From the NCBI GenBank assembly GCA_017305665.1, contig JAFKKH010000015.1:89394-153393 (forward strand): a DNA stretch of 64,000 nt. Reading direction: 5' to 3'. Source of the DNA: Hyphomicrobiales bacterium (GTDB taxonomy: Bacteria; Pseudomonadota; Alphaproteobacteria; Rhizobiales; Xanthobacteraceae). A program made the position numbers and the translations under genes. A model generated the notes under the pieces. That model saw only the letters and a program-made list of their open reading frames with translations, had not been told where the DNA came from and searched no databases. The first letter of the stretch is position 1. Each line of letters starts with the position of its first letter. Shown here one piece after another: positions 1 to 7,814 of the stretch.

Positions 1-221
1 CGTCCGGCGAGACATCGGCCGGCAGACCTGCCCTGTGGCCGCGAAATGATGCGGCGAACCCAAGGCAAGCCGCTTTGACGTGGCGGGTCTTGCGGCCAAA
101 TCAAGGCAGCTCGGCCCAAACTCGGTCAATGGCCGATCCGCCCCGGCGGCGCCTGAATGTGTACCGAAAATACAACCAAAGATTGTAGAAACGGTTCGCG
201 GAGACCGGTGCCGAGGCCGAG

Positions 222-944
222 TCAGGTTGCGGCCAGCTCCGCCTGTCCGCTCGGTCTGGCACCGGCCGGCGCGAACATGCTGAGCGCGAACCACGAGCGG
301 AACGCCGCGACGTCGCGGCGCGATCCGTCGAGGCGGAGCCGGTCCTCGCGAACAGCCTGATCGATCGTGATGTGGCCGAGCCAGATCTCGGTCAGCAGCC
401 GCAGGCTTCCGCTGACGAACAGATCGACGTCGAAACCCGGATCCTTGTAGCAGAGATCGACGGCGCCGCCCTCGAACACCAGCCAGTAGCAACGCTGGTT
501 GGCCGGCACGCCGGAAAATCTGAACGCAGTGACGTAGCGACGGTCGCGATGGGCGACGCGGTTGGCGGCGTTACGGCGGACGTCCCACATCAAAAGATTC
601 GGATCGAGGTTGCCGGGATCGAGATGATCGTGGCGCAGCCAGCGTTGTGCCCACAGCCCCATGCCTTCGATGACCGGAAACAACTCCCGGCCCGCCGGCG
701 TCAGATGATATTCGGCACTGCCGCTCGCGCCGCTGCGGCGCTCGATGATTCCGGCGTATTGCAATTCCCTCAGCCGCCGCGCCAGCAGCGCCGACGACAT
801 CCGCGGCACGCCGCGCTGCAGGTCGTTGAAGCGGACGCTGCCGCACAAGAGCTCGCGGATCACGAGCGGCGTCCATCGTTCCGCCAGCACTTCGGCGGCA
901 ATCGCGATCGGGCAGAACTGGCCGTAACCCCTGGTCTCGCGCAT
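222..944 (-). CDS. HxlR-family winged-helix transcriptional regulator
   Basis: A DNA-binding regulator. Residues about 8-100 form the HxlR domain: a conserved cysteine at residue 11 in FCPIA, a tryptophan at 24 in AERW, the RFNDLQRG helix and a RRSG wing. At 240 residues it is twice the usual single-domain HxlR length; the C-terminal part (about 130-235) looks like the small alpha/beta SCP2-like domain that longer HxlR proteins carry and that may bind a hydrophobic ligand (inference). It is divergent from an acyl-CoA dehydrogenase 108 bases away, and a clean palindrome lies in that gap, so it probably controls itself and the dehydrogenase. The start has little other support, but the HxlR domain begins almost at once after it. 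Confidence 0.88.
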   Translation of the reverse strand: MRETRGYGQFCPIAIAAEVLAERWTPLVIRELLCGSVRFNDLQRGVPRMSSALLARRLRELQYAGIIERRSGASGSAEYHLTPAGRELFPVIEGMGLWAQRWLRHDHLDPGNLDPNLLMWDVRRNAANRVAHRDRRYVTAFRFSGVPANQRCYWLVFEGGAVDLCYKDPGFDVDLFVSGSLRLLTEIWLGHITIDQAVREDRLRLDGSRRDVAAFRSWFALSMFAPAGARPSGQAELAAT

Positions 945-977
945 GCCGGGACTCTACGCCCGGATGCCGGCCCCGGG

Positions 978-998
978 CAACTTCACATATTGAAGTTG
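978..998. promoter_or_regulatory. Palindrome in a divergent intergenic region, candidate HxlR operator
   Basis: A perfect inverted repeat, CAACTTCA and TGAAGTTG separated by CATAT, sits between the divergent starts of the HxlR regulator and the acyl-CoA dehydrogenase. Two 8-base arms with a 5-base spacer suit a dimeric winged-helix protein. The AT-rich centre could also serve as part of a -10 element. The link to the neighbouring regulator is inference from position. Confidence 0.5.
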
Positions 999-1052
999 AG
1001 GTCCGGTGGCGCCGGAGCAGCATGGGGCACCATCCAGCAACAGGAGCGTGTC

Positions 1053-2183
1053 ATGACCGGATATCTCGACCTTCAGGCGCTCGTGCAGATCATCGGACCG
1101 CGGTTCGCGGACGGCGCTGCGAAGCGCGATGCGGAGGATGTTTTCGTCGCGGATCATTACGACGTGCTGAAGCAGCACAAGGTGTTTTCCGCGCTGGTAC
1201 CGGCGGAGCTCGGCGGTGGCGGCTTGGCGCACAGCGCCATGTGCCGCTTCCTGCGCCAGCTCGCGCATTACTGCCCCTCGACGGCGCTGGCGCTGTCGAT
1301 GCATCAGCATCTCGTGGCGGCCGCCGTCTACAATCACCGCAATGGAAAGCCGGGGCAGAAATTGCTGGAGAAGGTGGCGGCATCCGAAATCGTGCTGATC
1401 TCGACCGGCGCCAACGACTGGATGGAATCGAGCGGTCTCGCGACGCGCGCCGACGGCGGCTTCCGCATCAATGCGCGCAAGCCGTTTGGCAGTGGCTCGC
1501 CGAAAGGCGGCCTGCTGATGACGTCGGCGCCGTTCGAGGATCCGAAAGAAGGATGGCAGGTGCTGCACTTCGGCGTGCCGTTCAGCGCGCCCGGCATCGC
1601 GCTGGCCGACGACTGGCAGACGCTCGGCATGCGTGCGACGGGATCGCAGACCGTCGTGATGGAGAACGTGTTCGTGCCCGACGATGCGATCGCACTGCGG
1701 CGGCCGCGCGGAAAATTCCATCCGGCGTGGAACGTGATCCTGACGGTGGCGCTGCCGCTGATCATGTCGGTCTATGCCGGCGTGGCGGAAGCCGCCGCTG
1801 ATATCGGTACCGAACTTGCGCGCAAGCGCCTGAACGATCCCATCGTGCCGTACCTGCTCGGCGAACTCGCCAACGAATTGACCAGGGTGCAGCTCGCGAC
1901 CGACGACATGGTCCGTCTCGCCAATGATTTCGACGTTACGATGGGCCTCGAGGTGACCAGCCCGATGCTGGTGCGCAAGACCATCGTCGCCGAGGGCGTC
2001 CTCTCAACGGTGGAGAAGGCGATGGAGGCGGCCGGCGGCGCCGGCTTCTATCGCAAAGCGGGGCTCGAGCGCCTGCTGCGCGATGCGCATGGCGCGCAAT
2101 TCCATCCGCTGCCGGCCAAGCGGCAGCACCGCTTCACCGGCCGCATCGCGCTCGGCCTCGATCCGATCATGGACGCGGCGTAA
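1053..2183 (+). CDS. Acyl-CoA dehydrogenase family protein
   Basis: An FAD-dependent acyl-CoA dehydrogenase-type protein of 376 residues, close to the family's usual 370-400. The N-terminal helical part (about 10-110) includes the AELGGGG turn, the middle beta domain (about 115-220) carries STGANDW and the MRATGSQTVVMENVFVP strand typical of the family, and the C-terminal helices hold GAGFYRKAGLERLLRDA. The substrate cannot be read; the short version with PAKRQHRFTGR near the end resembles DszC/alkanesulfonate-type or uncharacterised rhizobial members. The reading frame stays open far upstream, but this ATG has a GGAG 8 bases before it and begins the conserved domain, so the longer frame is rejected. 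It is divergent from the HxlR gene and likely under its control. Confidence 0.88.
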   Translation: MTGYLDLQALVQIIGPRFADGAAKRDAEDVFVADHYDVLKQHKVFSALVPAELGGGGLAHSAMCRFLRQLAHYCPSTALALSMHQHLVAAAVYNHRNGKPGQKLLEKVAASEIVLISTGANDWMESSGLATRADGGFRINARKPFGSGSPKGGLLMTSAPFEDPKEGWQVLHFGVPFSAPGIALADDWQTLGMRATGSQTVVMENVFVPDDAIALRRPRGKFHPAWNVILTVALPLIMSVYAGVAEAAADIGTELARKRLNDPIVPYLLGELANELTRVQLATDDMVRLANDFDVTMGLEVTSPMLVRKTIVAEGVLSTVEKAMEAAGGAGFYRKAGLERLLRDAHGAQFHPLPAKRQHRFTGRIALGLDPIMDAA

Positions 2184-2285
2184 GCCAAGACGAGGCCATT
2201 GCCCTCGGGCGTGGCCAGCCCCGCTACCGTCGTCGCGCAACGGCTGTGAGGAAACAAGGGAATGCCCGACTCCATGGAGGTCAGC

Positions 2286-2669
2286 ATGTCGGATGCAACT
2301 CGGCTGTTCTGTCTGCGTATCGCGCTGGTGGTTTTCGGATTGATCACGGTCTTCGCGGTCTACCCGCTCTACGTGCTGTGGCCATCGGGCTGGGCATGGG
2401 GTCACGGCCACTCGCATTACATCTACATGATCATCGGCATCTACGCGACGCTCGGCGTGTTCCTGCTGCTCGCCGTGAAAAATCCGGACGCCCACCGGAG
2501 TCTGATCTGGTTCACGGTGTGGTCGAGCGTGGTGCATGGCGGGATCATGGCATATCAGGCTTTCACCGACCCGATGGAGCACGGGCATCTTTTCGGCGAC
2601 GTGCCGGCGCTGTTCCTGATTGCGATCGTGCTCGCGGCCCTGATGCGCCGACCGAAACCCGCGCTTTAG
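2286..2669 (+). CDS. Small membrane protein, four predicted helices
   Basis: A 127-residue hydrophobic protein of unknown function. Four membrane segments are visible at about 9-29, 42-62, 72-90 and 102-120, with a histidine-rich turn GHGHSHY after the first and HGHLFGD before the last. The layout resembles the small DUF6632-type membrane proteins of alphaproteobacteria, but I am not sure of the family. The start was chosen because a perfect GGAGG stands 5 bases before this ATG; an in-frame ATG 24 bases upstream is possible. It follows the acyl-CoA dehydrogenase by about 100 bases on the same strand, so co-transcription is possible but not shown. Confidence 0.7.
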   Translation: MSDATRLFCLRIALVVFGLITVFAVYPLYVLWPSGWAWGHGHSHYIYMIIGIYATLGVFLLLAVKNPDAHRSLIWFTVWSSVVHGGIMAYQAFTDPMEHGHLFGDVPALFLIAIVLAALMRRPKPAL

Positions 2670-3033
2670 GCGCCAGATCGCAGCGCGCGCAGTTCGCAAG
2701 CCGTAAAATTGTCGCCGTCGTCCCTCGCGCAAAAGCTCCGCGCCAGCGCTGAGGACGACGCGAACAGCGCCAAGCGCGGCCCGATGACAAGCTCCGCGTC
2801 GAGCCTCCGACGCGCAATTGCACGTCGGCGAGCGAATCCCTGCGCAACGATTCCGCCATGCTGGGACGAGATTTAATGAAACCTGCCGTAACCGCAGCGG
2901 GTTTCCTTTCTGTAGAGCGATAGCTGGTCAGCTCAATGGCAGATTGGCGCAAACCCCATTGCCGTGGGGCGCGGTGCCGCGCCGTTTCAAACCGGCGAGC
3001 GCCTGTTGCGCGCCAACTCAGAAGGCAGCTTTC
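2670..3033. other. Intergenic stretch with no recognised gene
   Basis: About 360 bases between two small membrane-protein genes. No convincing reading frame, terminator or RNA gene is visible. A short GTAGAGC/GCTCAATGGCAG passage near 2910-2945 recalls part of a tRNA D-arm, but no cloverleaf can be drawn. Confidence 0.5.
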
Positions 3034-3444
3034 ATGATGAAAGAACTTGTCGCCCATAATCGTCCGACATTCGACCAGTTTCACCCTAACGTACCCAGAA
3101 TTGCCGCCGGCCTTGTTGCCTGGTTCGTGCTGATGGCATGGGTCTTTTTCGATCGGCAGAGCGTCACCGGGCTTCCGCTGGCCTTCGTCACGGTGTTTTT
3201 TGCGGTGCTCGGCCTGGTTCTCGGCGGGGCGGCGCTGGTCTGGCAAAGACATCGGCCGCTCCATACGAGGCACCCGAACACGATTCCGTTCCGGGACTGG
3301 AGGATGGGCAATTTCACGGTGTGGGGCGGCAGGCTTCGCTGCGGGCAGGCAGCGGTCGAGATGTTGCTGCCGATCGCGGCTGCCGCCGTTGGCCTCACCT
3401 TGCTGGGAATTGTCTTCGCGATCTGCGCAAGCGCGGCTAGCTGA
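3034..3444 (+). CDS. Hypothetical inner-membrane protein
   Basis: A 136-residue protein with three clear hydrophobic segments at about 21-40, 45-67 and 108-131 and a short soluble N-terminus. Between the second and third segments is a basic loop (RHRPLHTRHPNTIPFRDW) and FTVWGGRLR. No catalytic motif is recognised and no function is proposed. The frame is open further upstream, but the hydrophobic protein starts cleanly at this MMKEL; the ribosome binding site is weak. Codon use agrees with the neighbours. It is followed by a long gene-poor gap. Confidence 0.6.
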   Translation: MMKELVAHNRPTFDQFHPNVPRIAAGLVAWFVLMAWVFFDRQSVTGLPLAFVTVFFAVLGLVLGGAALVWQRHRPLHTRHPNTIPFRDWRMGNFTVWGGRLRCGQAAVEMLLPIAAAAVGLTLLGIVFAICASAAS

Positions 3445-3916
3445 AGCATGTTCGACAAGCCTGACGATACAACTGGCTAAGTGAGACCGATATGCGGCCC
3501 TGCGATTGACCGCTGCATCGGCGATTGATGCTGAGGACGATCGCTCATCGACCTGACTTCACAACAAGCACAGGGGCTATTGATTCCGGATCGCCGCTGG
3601 CGCGGCGTCCGGAATGACGAGAAGGTTGGTTTGTCAACGTTGGCGCCACTCATGCGGCGTCATTCCCGCATTGCGATGACGATGCGGACAAGGCCAGCGA
3701 TCGCACATCTCTCACACGGCCGGATCATTTTGAACCAATGACCTGCCGTTGGGGGGATTTGCGTCGGCTGCAGAAGTATTCCATGTTGTGCACGAGGAAC
3801 GACCCTGCCCGGACCGGAATCGGTTCCGGGCTGTACGGCGAACATCGGCAGACATAGCCGAGAGCCGGACGTCGGTTGAGACATCAGCCGATCGAGAGAA
3901 ACGAGAGGGAGAGAAC
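3445..3916. other. Gene-poor leader of the tct operon
   Basis: Some 470 bases without a supported gene. It contains half of a dispersed palindromic repeat at about 3557-3619 and then the leader of the tctC gene. The bases just before tctC are purine-rich and give a good ribosome binding site, but no promoter stands out. Confidence 0.5.
3557..3619. repeat. Half copy of the dispersed palindromic repeat
   Basis: The sequence from CTTCACAACAAGCACAGGGG to GGAATGACG closely matches the right half of the fuller copy at 19912-20058 (CTTCACAACGAGCACAGGG ... GGAATGACG), including the GATTCCGG core and a GC-rich hairpin. The left half (CGTCATTCC ... CCATAACC) is missing here. Confidence 0.7.
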
Positions 3917-4879
3917 ATGAAAAAGCTGCTTGCGCTCGCTTTTGCGTCACTCATATCCACCGCCTCCTATTCCACCGTCTCCTATTCAGGCTCCTATCCG
4001 GACCACGCCATCAAGCTGATCGTGCCATGGGCGGCCGGCGGCGATACCGATCTCATCTTCCGGCCGCTGCTGCCGCTTCTGCAGAAGTATCTCGGCCAGC
4101 CGGTGATCATCGCCAACGTTGGCGGTGCCTCCGGCACCGTCGGCGAACGCGAAGCCGCCAATGCCGCGCCGGACGGCTATACGGTGTTCGGTGCCCACGA
4201 TTACATCCATTCGGTTTATTTCGGCGGCATCATCGACATCAAATATTCCGATGCGTTCGAGCCGGTCTGCCTGATCTCCTCGACGCCATCGGTCATCACG
4301 GTCGGCGCCAAGACGCCCTGGAAGTCCTTCAAGGATCTGGTGGCGGACGCCAAGAAACGGCCCGGGCAGATCGTGGTCGGCGCCTCGCTCGGTTCGACCA
4401 GCCAGTATTCGATCGCGCTCGCGGCGAAAGCCGCCGGCATCACGTTCAAATACGTGCCCTATCAGGGCACGGCGCCGCGCATGAACGCGCTGCTCGGTGG
4501 ACACATCGAGGTCGCCGACTCGAACCTGACCCAGAAGAGCAAGGTCGATGGCGGCTTGCTGCGCTTCCTCGCCAATATGTCCGACAAGCGCACCGAAGGT
4601 CTGGAGAACGTGCCGACGTTGAAGGAGCTCGGCTATGACGTCGAGTATTCGGTCAACCGCGGCCTGATGGTGCCGAAGGGAACGCCGGCCGAAGTGATCA
4701 ACAAGCTCAACGATGCCTGCGCCAAGGCCACCAAGGAGCCTGAATACGCCAAGGCCCTGCTCCTGCAGGGCACCAGCGTGCGCTACATGGATCCGAAGGG
4801 CTATGCGGAGTATCTGAAAAAGACCGACGCACAGACCAAGGATATCGCCAAGTCGCTCGGTTTGCTGAAGCGCGAATGA
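3917..4879 (+). CDS. tctC: Tripartite tricarboxylate transporter, substrate-binding protein (TctC/Bug family)
   Basis: Periplasmic solute-binding protein of a TctABC secondary transporter, 320 residues, the usual Bug-protein length. A signal peptide occupies about the first 20-28 residues, followed by the family hallmarks: YPDHAIKLIVPWAAGG, then the GTVGEREAANAAPDGYT element and VPYQGTAPRMNALLGG. The ligand of Bug proteins is normally a carboxylate or amide; it cannot be read here. The start has a strong GAGGGAGAG ribosome site. The stop overlaps the tctB start (ATGA). The region after the signal helix is odd: SYS/SYP motifs repeat three times, coded by three CTCCTAT repeats. Confidence 0.93.
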   Translation: MKKLLALAFASLISTASYSTVSYSGSYPDHAIKLIVPWAAGGDTDLIFRPLLPLLQKYLGQPVIIANVGGASGTVGEREAANAAPDGYTVFGAHDYIHSVYFGGIIDIKYSDAFEPVCLISSTPSVITVGAKTPWKSFKDLVADAKKRPGQIVVGASLGSTSQYSIALAAKAAGITFKYVPYQGTAPRMNALLGGHIEVADSNLTQKSKVDGGLLRFLANMSDKRTEGLENVPTLKELGYDVEYSVNRGLMVPKGTPAEVINKLNDACAKATKEPEYAKALLLQGTSVRYMDPKGYAEYLKKTDAQTKDIAKSLGLLKRE

Positions 4880-5376
4880 TGCTCAGTCGCGACGGAATAG
4901 CGGGGCTGGTCTGTCTCGCGCTCAGCATCGGATTGTTCGCGCTGACGTTCGGATTGCCGCCGGCGGTCATGGTGCCGGTCGGGCCGGCGTTCTATCCGCG
5001 GGTCGTCATCCTTATCCTCGGCATATTGAGCGTCATTCTGATCGTGTTCGACGTCCTCGCGATGCAACGGCAGCGCGCCGCCGCCGTTGCGCCGCGCGCA
5101 ACCGCCGCGACCGCCGGGCCGGCGCCGAACTATCGGCTGGTGCTGGCCACTTTCGTCGAGTTCGGAGTCTACATCCTGCTGATCCCGCTGCTCGGGTTCC
5201 GCATTTCGACCTTCCTGTTCGTGCTGCTCCTGGAGATCACGCTGGAGTGGCCGCGCAGTCCCAGACATTGGATCGTGATGATCCTCGTGGCCGTGGCGAC
5301 GAGCCTCGTCTGCTTCTACGTTTTTGAAGATTACCTGTCGGTGCTGCTGCCGCGCGGAACGTGGAGCGGAATGTGA
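4876..5376 (+). CDS. tctB: Tripartite tricarboxylate transporter, small membrane subunit (TctB)
   Basis: The small, poorly conserved membrane subunit, 166 residues with four hydrophobic segments (about 8-26, 35-58, 90-112 and 128-150). The motif GPAFYPRVVILILG in the second segment is typical of TctB (the FP-x-hydrophobic turn). A loop rich in alanine and arginine at about 68-88 divides the protein. The start overlaps the end of tctC by four bases and its own stop overlaps the likely start of tctA, which implies translational coupling in one operon. Confidence 0.9.
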   Translation: MMLSRDGIAGLVCLALSIGLFALTFGLPPAVMVPVGPAFYPRVVILILGILSVILIVFDVLAMQRQRAAAVAPRATAATAGPAPNYRLVLATFVEFGVYILLIPLLGFRISTFLFVLLLEITLEWPRSPRHWIVMILVAVATSLVCFYVFEDYLSVLLPRGTWSGM

Positions 5377-6914
5377 ATCACTACGAGCTGCTCTTCACCC
5401 ACATCGGCACGGTGCTGCACTTCCAGTACCTCATTCCGCTGCTGGTCGGCACCATCGCGGGCGTGATCGGCGGCGCGCTGCCCGGCGTCACCATCACCAT
5501 GACTGTCATCGTGGTGCTGCCCTTCACCTTCGGCCTCGACCCGTTGCAGGGCCTCGCCGCCATGATCGGCGTCTATGTCGGCGGATCGGCCGGCGGGTCG
5601 ATCACCGCGAGTCTGATCGGCATTCCCGGCACGCCCTCGGCGGTGGCGACCACCTTCGACGGCTTCCCCATGACGAAGAAGGGCGAAGCCGGCCGCTCGG
5701 TCTGGGTCGGCGTCTGGTCGGCGCTGATCGGCGGCGCGCTCGGCGGCCTGTGCCTGATCGAACTGACCGGTCCCTTCGCATCGCTCGCGCTGCAGTTCGG
5801 CCCCTGGGAGTTCTTCTCGCTGTTCGTCTTCGCGCTTTCGATGGTCGCCGGGCTGGTCGGGCGTTCCGTGACCAAGGGATTGTTGTCGGGTGCGATCGGC
5901 CTCATCGTGACCATCGTCGGCGCCGATCCGATCATGGGCGTGCAGCGCTTCACGCTCGGCATCCATCAGCTCGAGGGCGGTTTTCCGTTCCTTCCGGTGC
6001 TGATCGGTATCTTCGCCTTCGCGCAGTTGATGCCTGACGTCGAACTGATCGGGGCGGACGAGCAGGCGATCGCGGCGCGGCCGACGCAAATGAACCTGAA
6101 GGTGTCTCACCTGTCGGTGCTGTGGGATATCCTGTGCCGGCCCTTCATGCTGCTGTGGGTGACCATCATCGGTATCGTGATCGGCGTGCTGCCGGCGATC
6201 GGCGGCAGCGCCGCCAATATCATGGCTTATGATCAAGCCAAGAAGTTCTCCAAACGCCCGGAGAAATTCGGCACCGGCATTCCGGAAGGCATTGTCGCCT
6301 CAGAGGCGTCCAACAGCGCCAATGTCGCGGGCTCCCTGATGATGATCATGGCGTTCGGCATCCCCGGCGATGCCGTCACCGCGGTGATGCTGGGCGCGCT
6401 GACCGTGCACGGCATCCAGCCGGGCCCTCTGTTCATCGCGCAGCATCCCAAGGTCGCCTACGGAATCTACGCCTCCTATCTGGTGGCGCTGCCGCTGATG
6501 GTCGCGGTGATCTGGGTCGGATCGCGCTTATGGATGCGCATCATCATGATGCCGAAGGCGATGCTGATCCCGATCGTGCTGGTGCTGTGCGTGATCGGCG
6601 CCTACGCGCTCGGCAACAGCATGAACGACGTCTATGTGCTGGCGCTGTTCTGCGTGATCGGCTACGCCATGGTGAAGGCGCGCATCCCGCTGGCGCCGCT
6701 GATCCTCGGCGTCGTGCTCGGCGACCAGATCGAGTCCAACATGATTCAGGCGGTTTCCACCGATGCCGATCCCTGGCTGTTCCTGACGCGCCCGATCTCG
6801 GGCGGCCTGTTGGCCGCCTCGGTGCTGTCGATCGCCTTGGCGGTCTGGCAGCACAACCGCGAGACCAAACGTCTCGCCGCGGCGGCGGAAGAAGAGTTCG
6901 ACACCGACTTCTGA
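5373..6914 (+). CDS. tctA: Tripartite tricarboxylate transporter, large membrane subunit (TctA)
   Basis: The large permease subunit that moves the substrate with a cation gradient. About 513 residues, normal for TctA, with some ten to twelve membrane segments. The two inverted-repeat signatures are clear: GGALPGVTITM near residue 35 with GIPGTPSA near 85, and GVLPAIGGSAANIMAYD near 275 with FGIPGDAVTAVMLG near 330. I chose the GTG that overlaps the tctB stop (ATGTGA) because GGAGCGG lies just before it; another GTG twelve bases upstream is possible. An aspartate dehydrogenase gene follows after only 14 bases. Confidence 0.93.
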   Translation: MNHYELLFTHIGTVLHFQYLIPLLVGTIAGVIGGALPGVTITMTVIVVLPFTFGLDPLQGLAAMIGVYVGGSAGGSITASLIGIPGTPSAVATTFDGFPMTKKGEAGRSVWVGVWSALIGGALGGLCLIELTGPFASLALQFGPWEFFSLFVFALSMVAGLVGRSVTKGLLSGAIGLIVTIVGADPIMGVQRFTLGIHQLEGGFPFLPVLIGIFAFAQLMPDVELIGADEQAIAARPTQMNLKVSHLSVLWDILCRPFMLLWVTIIGIVIGVLPAIGGSAANIMAYDQAKKFSKRPEKFGTGIPEGIVASEASNSANVAGSLMMIMAFGIPGDAVTAVMLGALTVHGIQPGPLFIAQHPKVAYGIYASYLVALPLMVAVIWVGSRLWMRIIMMPKAMLIPIVLVLCVIGAYALGNSMNDVYVLALFCVIGYAMVKARIPLAPLILGVVLGDQIESNMIQAVSTDADPWLFLTRPISGGLLAASVLSIALAVWQHNRETKRLAAAAEEEFDTDF

Positions 6915-6928
6915 ACGGAGAGACAAAC

Positions 6929-7756
6929 ATGGCGGACAGGCATTTCAGGCCGGCGCTGCGCGTCGGACTGGCCGGATTGGGCGCGGTCGGTCTCGGCGTC
7001 GCGCGCAAGCTCGAAGCCGGCATCCCTGGCCTGACGCTTGCCGCGGTCTCGGTGCGTGACGTCGACCGGGCGCGCCGCGAACTGCCACGCGCCGGCGGCG
7101 AGATTCCCGTGCTCGCCATCGAGGCGCTGGCGGAGAACTGCGACATCGTGGTCGAAGGCCTGCCGCCGGCGCTGTTCCGCACCGTCGCGGCGGCGACGAT
7201 CGCACGCGGGCGTATCTTCATGCCGCTCAGCGTCGGCCAGTTGCTCGAGAACTGGGAACTGGTGGACGAGGCGCGCGCGACCGGCGCCCGCATCCTGGTG
7301 CCGACCGGGGCGCTGATCGGACTTGATGCGGTGCGTGCCGCGGCCGAGGGCGACATCCGCTCGGTGACGATGATCACCCGCAAGCCGCCGGCCGGACTCG
7401 ACGGCGCGCCTTATCTGCGCGAGCGCGGGATCGCTGTCACCGGATTAACGGAGGCGCTGAAGGTGTTCGATGGCAGCGCGCGCGACGGGGCGCGCGGCTT
7501 CCCGGCCAACGTCAACGTCGCCGCGGCTTTAAGTCTCGCCGGCATCGGGCCCGACCGCACGCGGCTCGAGATCTGGGCCGACCCGGCGGTGACGCGCAAC
7601 ACCCACCGGATCGAGGTCGAGGCCGATACCGCGCGGTTCTCGATGACGATCGAGAACGTGCCGTCGGCGGAGAACCCGCGCACCGGACGCATCACCGCGC
7701 TCTCCACGGTCGCGGCCCTGCGCGGGCTGGTGTCCGAATTGAAGGTGGGGACGTAG
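6929..7756 (+). CDS. Aspartate dehydrogenase
   Basis: NAD(P)-dependent L-aspartate dehydrogenase family (NadX-like), which turns aspartate into iminoaspartate or oxaloacetate. At 275 residues it has the usual length. The Rossmann motif GLAGLGAVGLGVARKL begins near residue 13, VPTGALIGLDAV sits mid-protein, and the C-terminal domain has DPAVTRNTHRIEVE with the family histidine and ENVPSAENPRTGRITALS. It follows tctA by 14 bases with a GGAG ribosome site, so it is the last gene of the transporter operon. That suggests the imported compound is aspartate, a related carboxylate or a precursor of them (inference). Many relatives feed NAD synthesis, but no nadA or nadC is near. Confidence 0.87.
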   Translation: MADRHFRPALRVGLAGLGAVGLGVARKLEAGIPGLTLAAVSVRDVDRARRELPRAGGEIPVLAIEALAENCDIVVEGLPPALFRTVAAATIARGRIFMPLSVGQLLENWELVDEARATGARILVPTGALIGLDAVRAAAEGDIRSVTMITRKPPAGLDGAPYLRERGIAVTGLTEALKVFDGSARDGARGFPANVNVAAALSLAGIGPDRTRLEIWADPAVTRNTHRIEVEADTARFSMTIENVPSAENPRTGRITALSTVAALRGLVSELKVGT

Positions 7757-7762
7757 CAGGCC

Positions 7763-7813
7763 GCGATTCACGATGCTGGAGAGTCGGGTTGATACCACCT
7801 CGTCGTGAATCGC
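7763..7813. repeat. Perfect 11-base inverted repeat between convergent genes
   Basis: GCGATTCACGA at 7763-7773 and TCGTGAATCGC at 7803-7813 are exact reverse complements separated by 29 bases, filling the gap between the convergent aspartate dehydrogenase and CBS/BON genes. It can form a stem at the 3' end of both messages. No run of T follows, so it is not a classical rho-independent terminator. Confidence 0.6.
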
Positions 7814-7814
7814 T

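Noticed and set aside
1-221. End of a gene at the left edge
   Set aside because: The open frames there are short and stop within about 80 bases; no domain or match supports a gene.
372-1052. A longer start for the acyl-CoA dehydrogenase, reaching into the HxlR gene
   Set aside because: The added 227 residues are the shadow of the HxlR gene on the other strand, and the real start has a GGAG site and a conserved domain right after it.
2905-2950. A tRNA-like passage (GTAGAGC ... GCTCAATGGCAG)
   Set aside because: No acceptor, anticodon or T arm can be formed; the similarity is limited to a D-arm-like piece.
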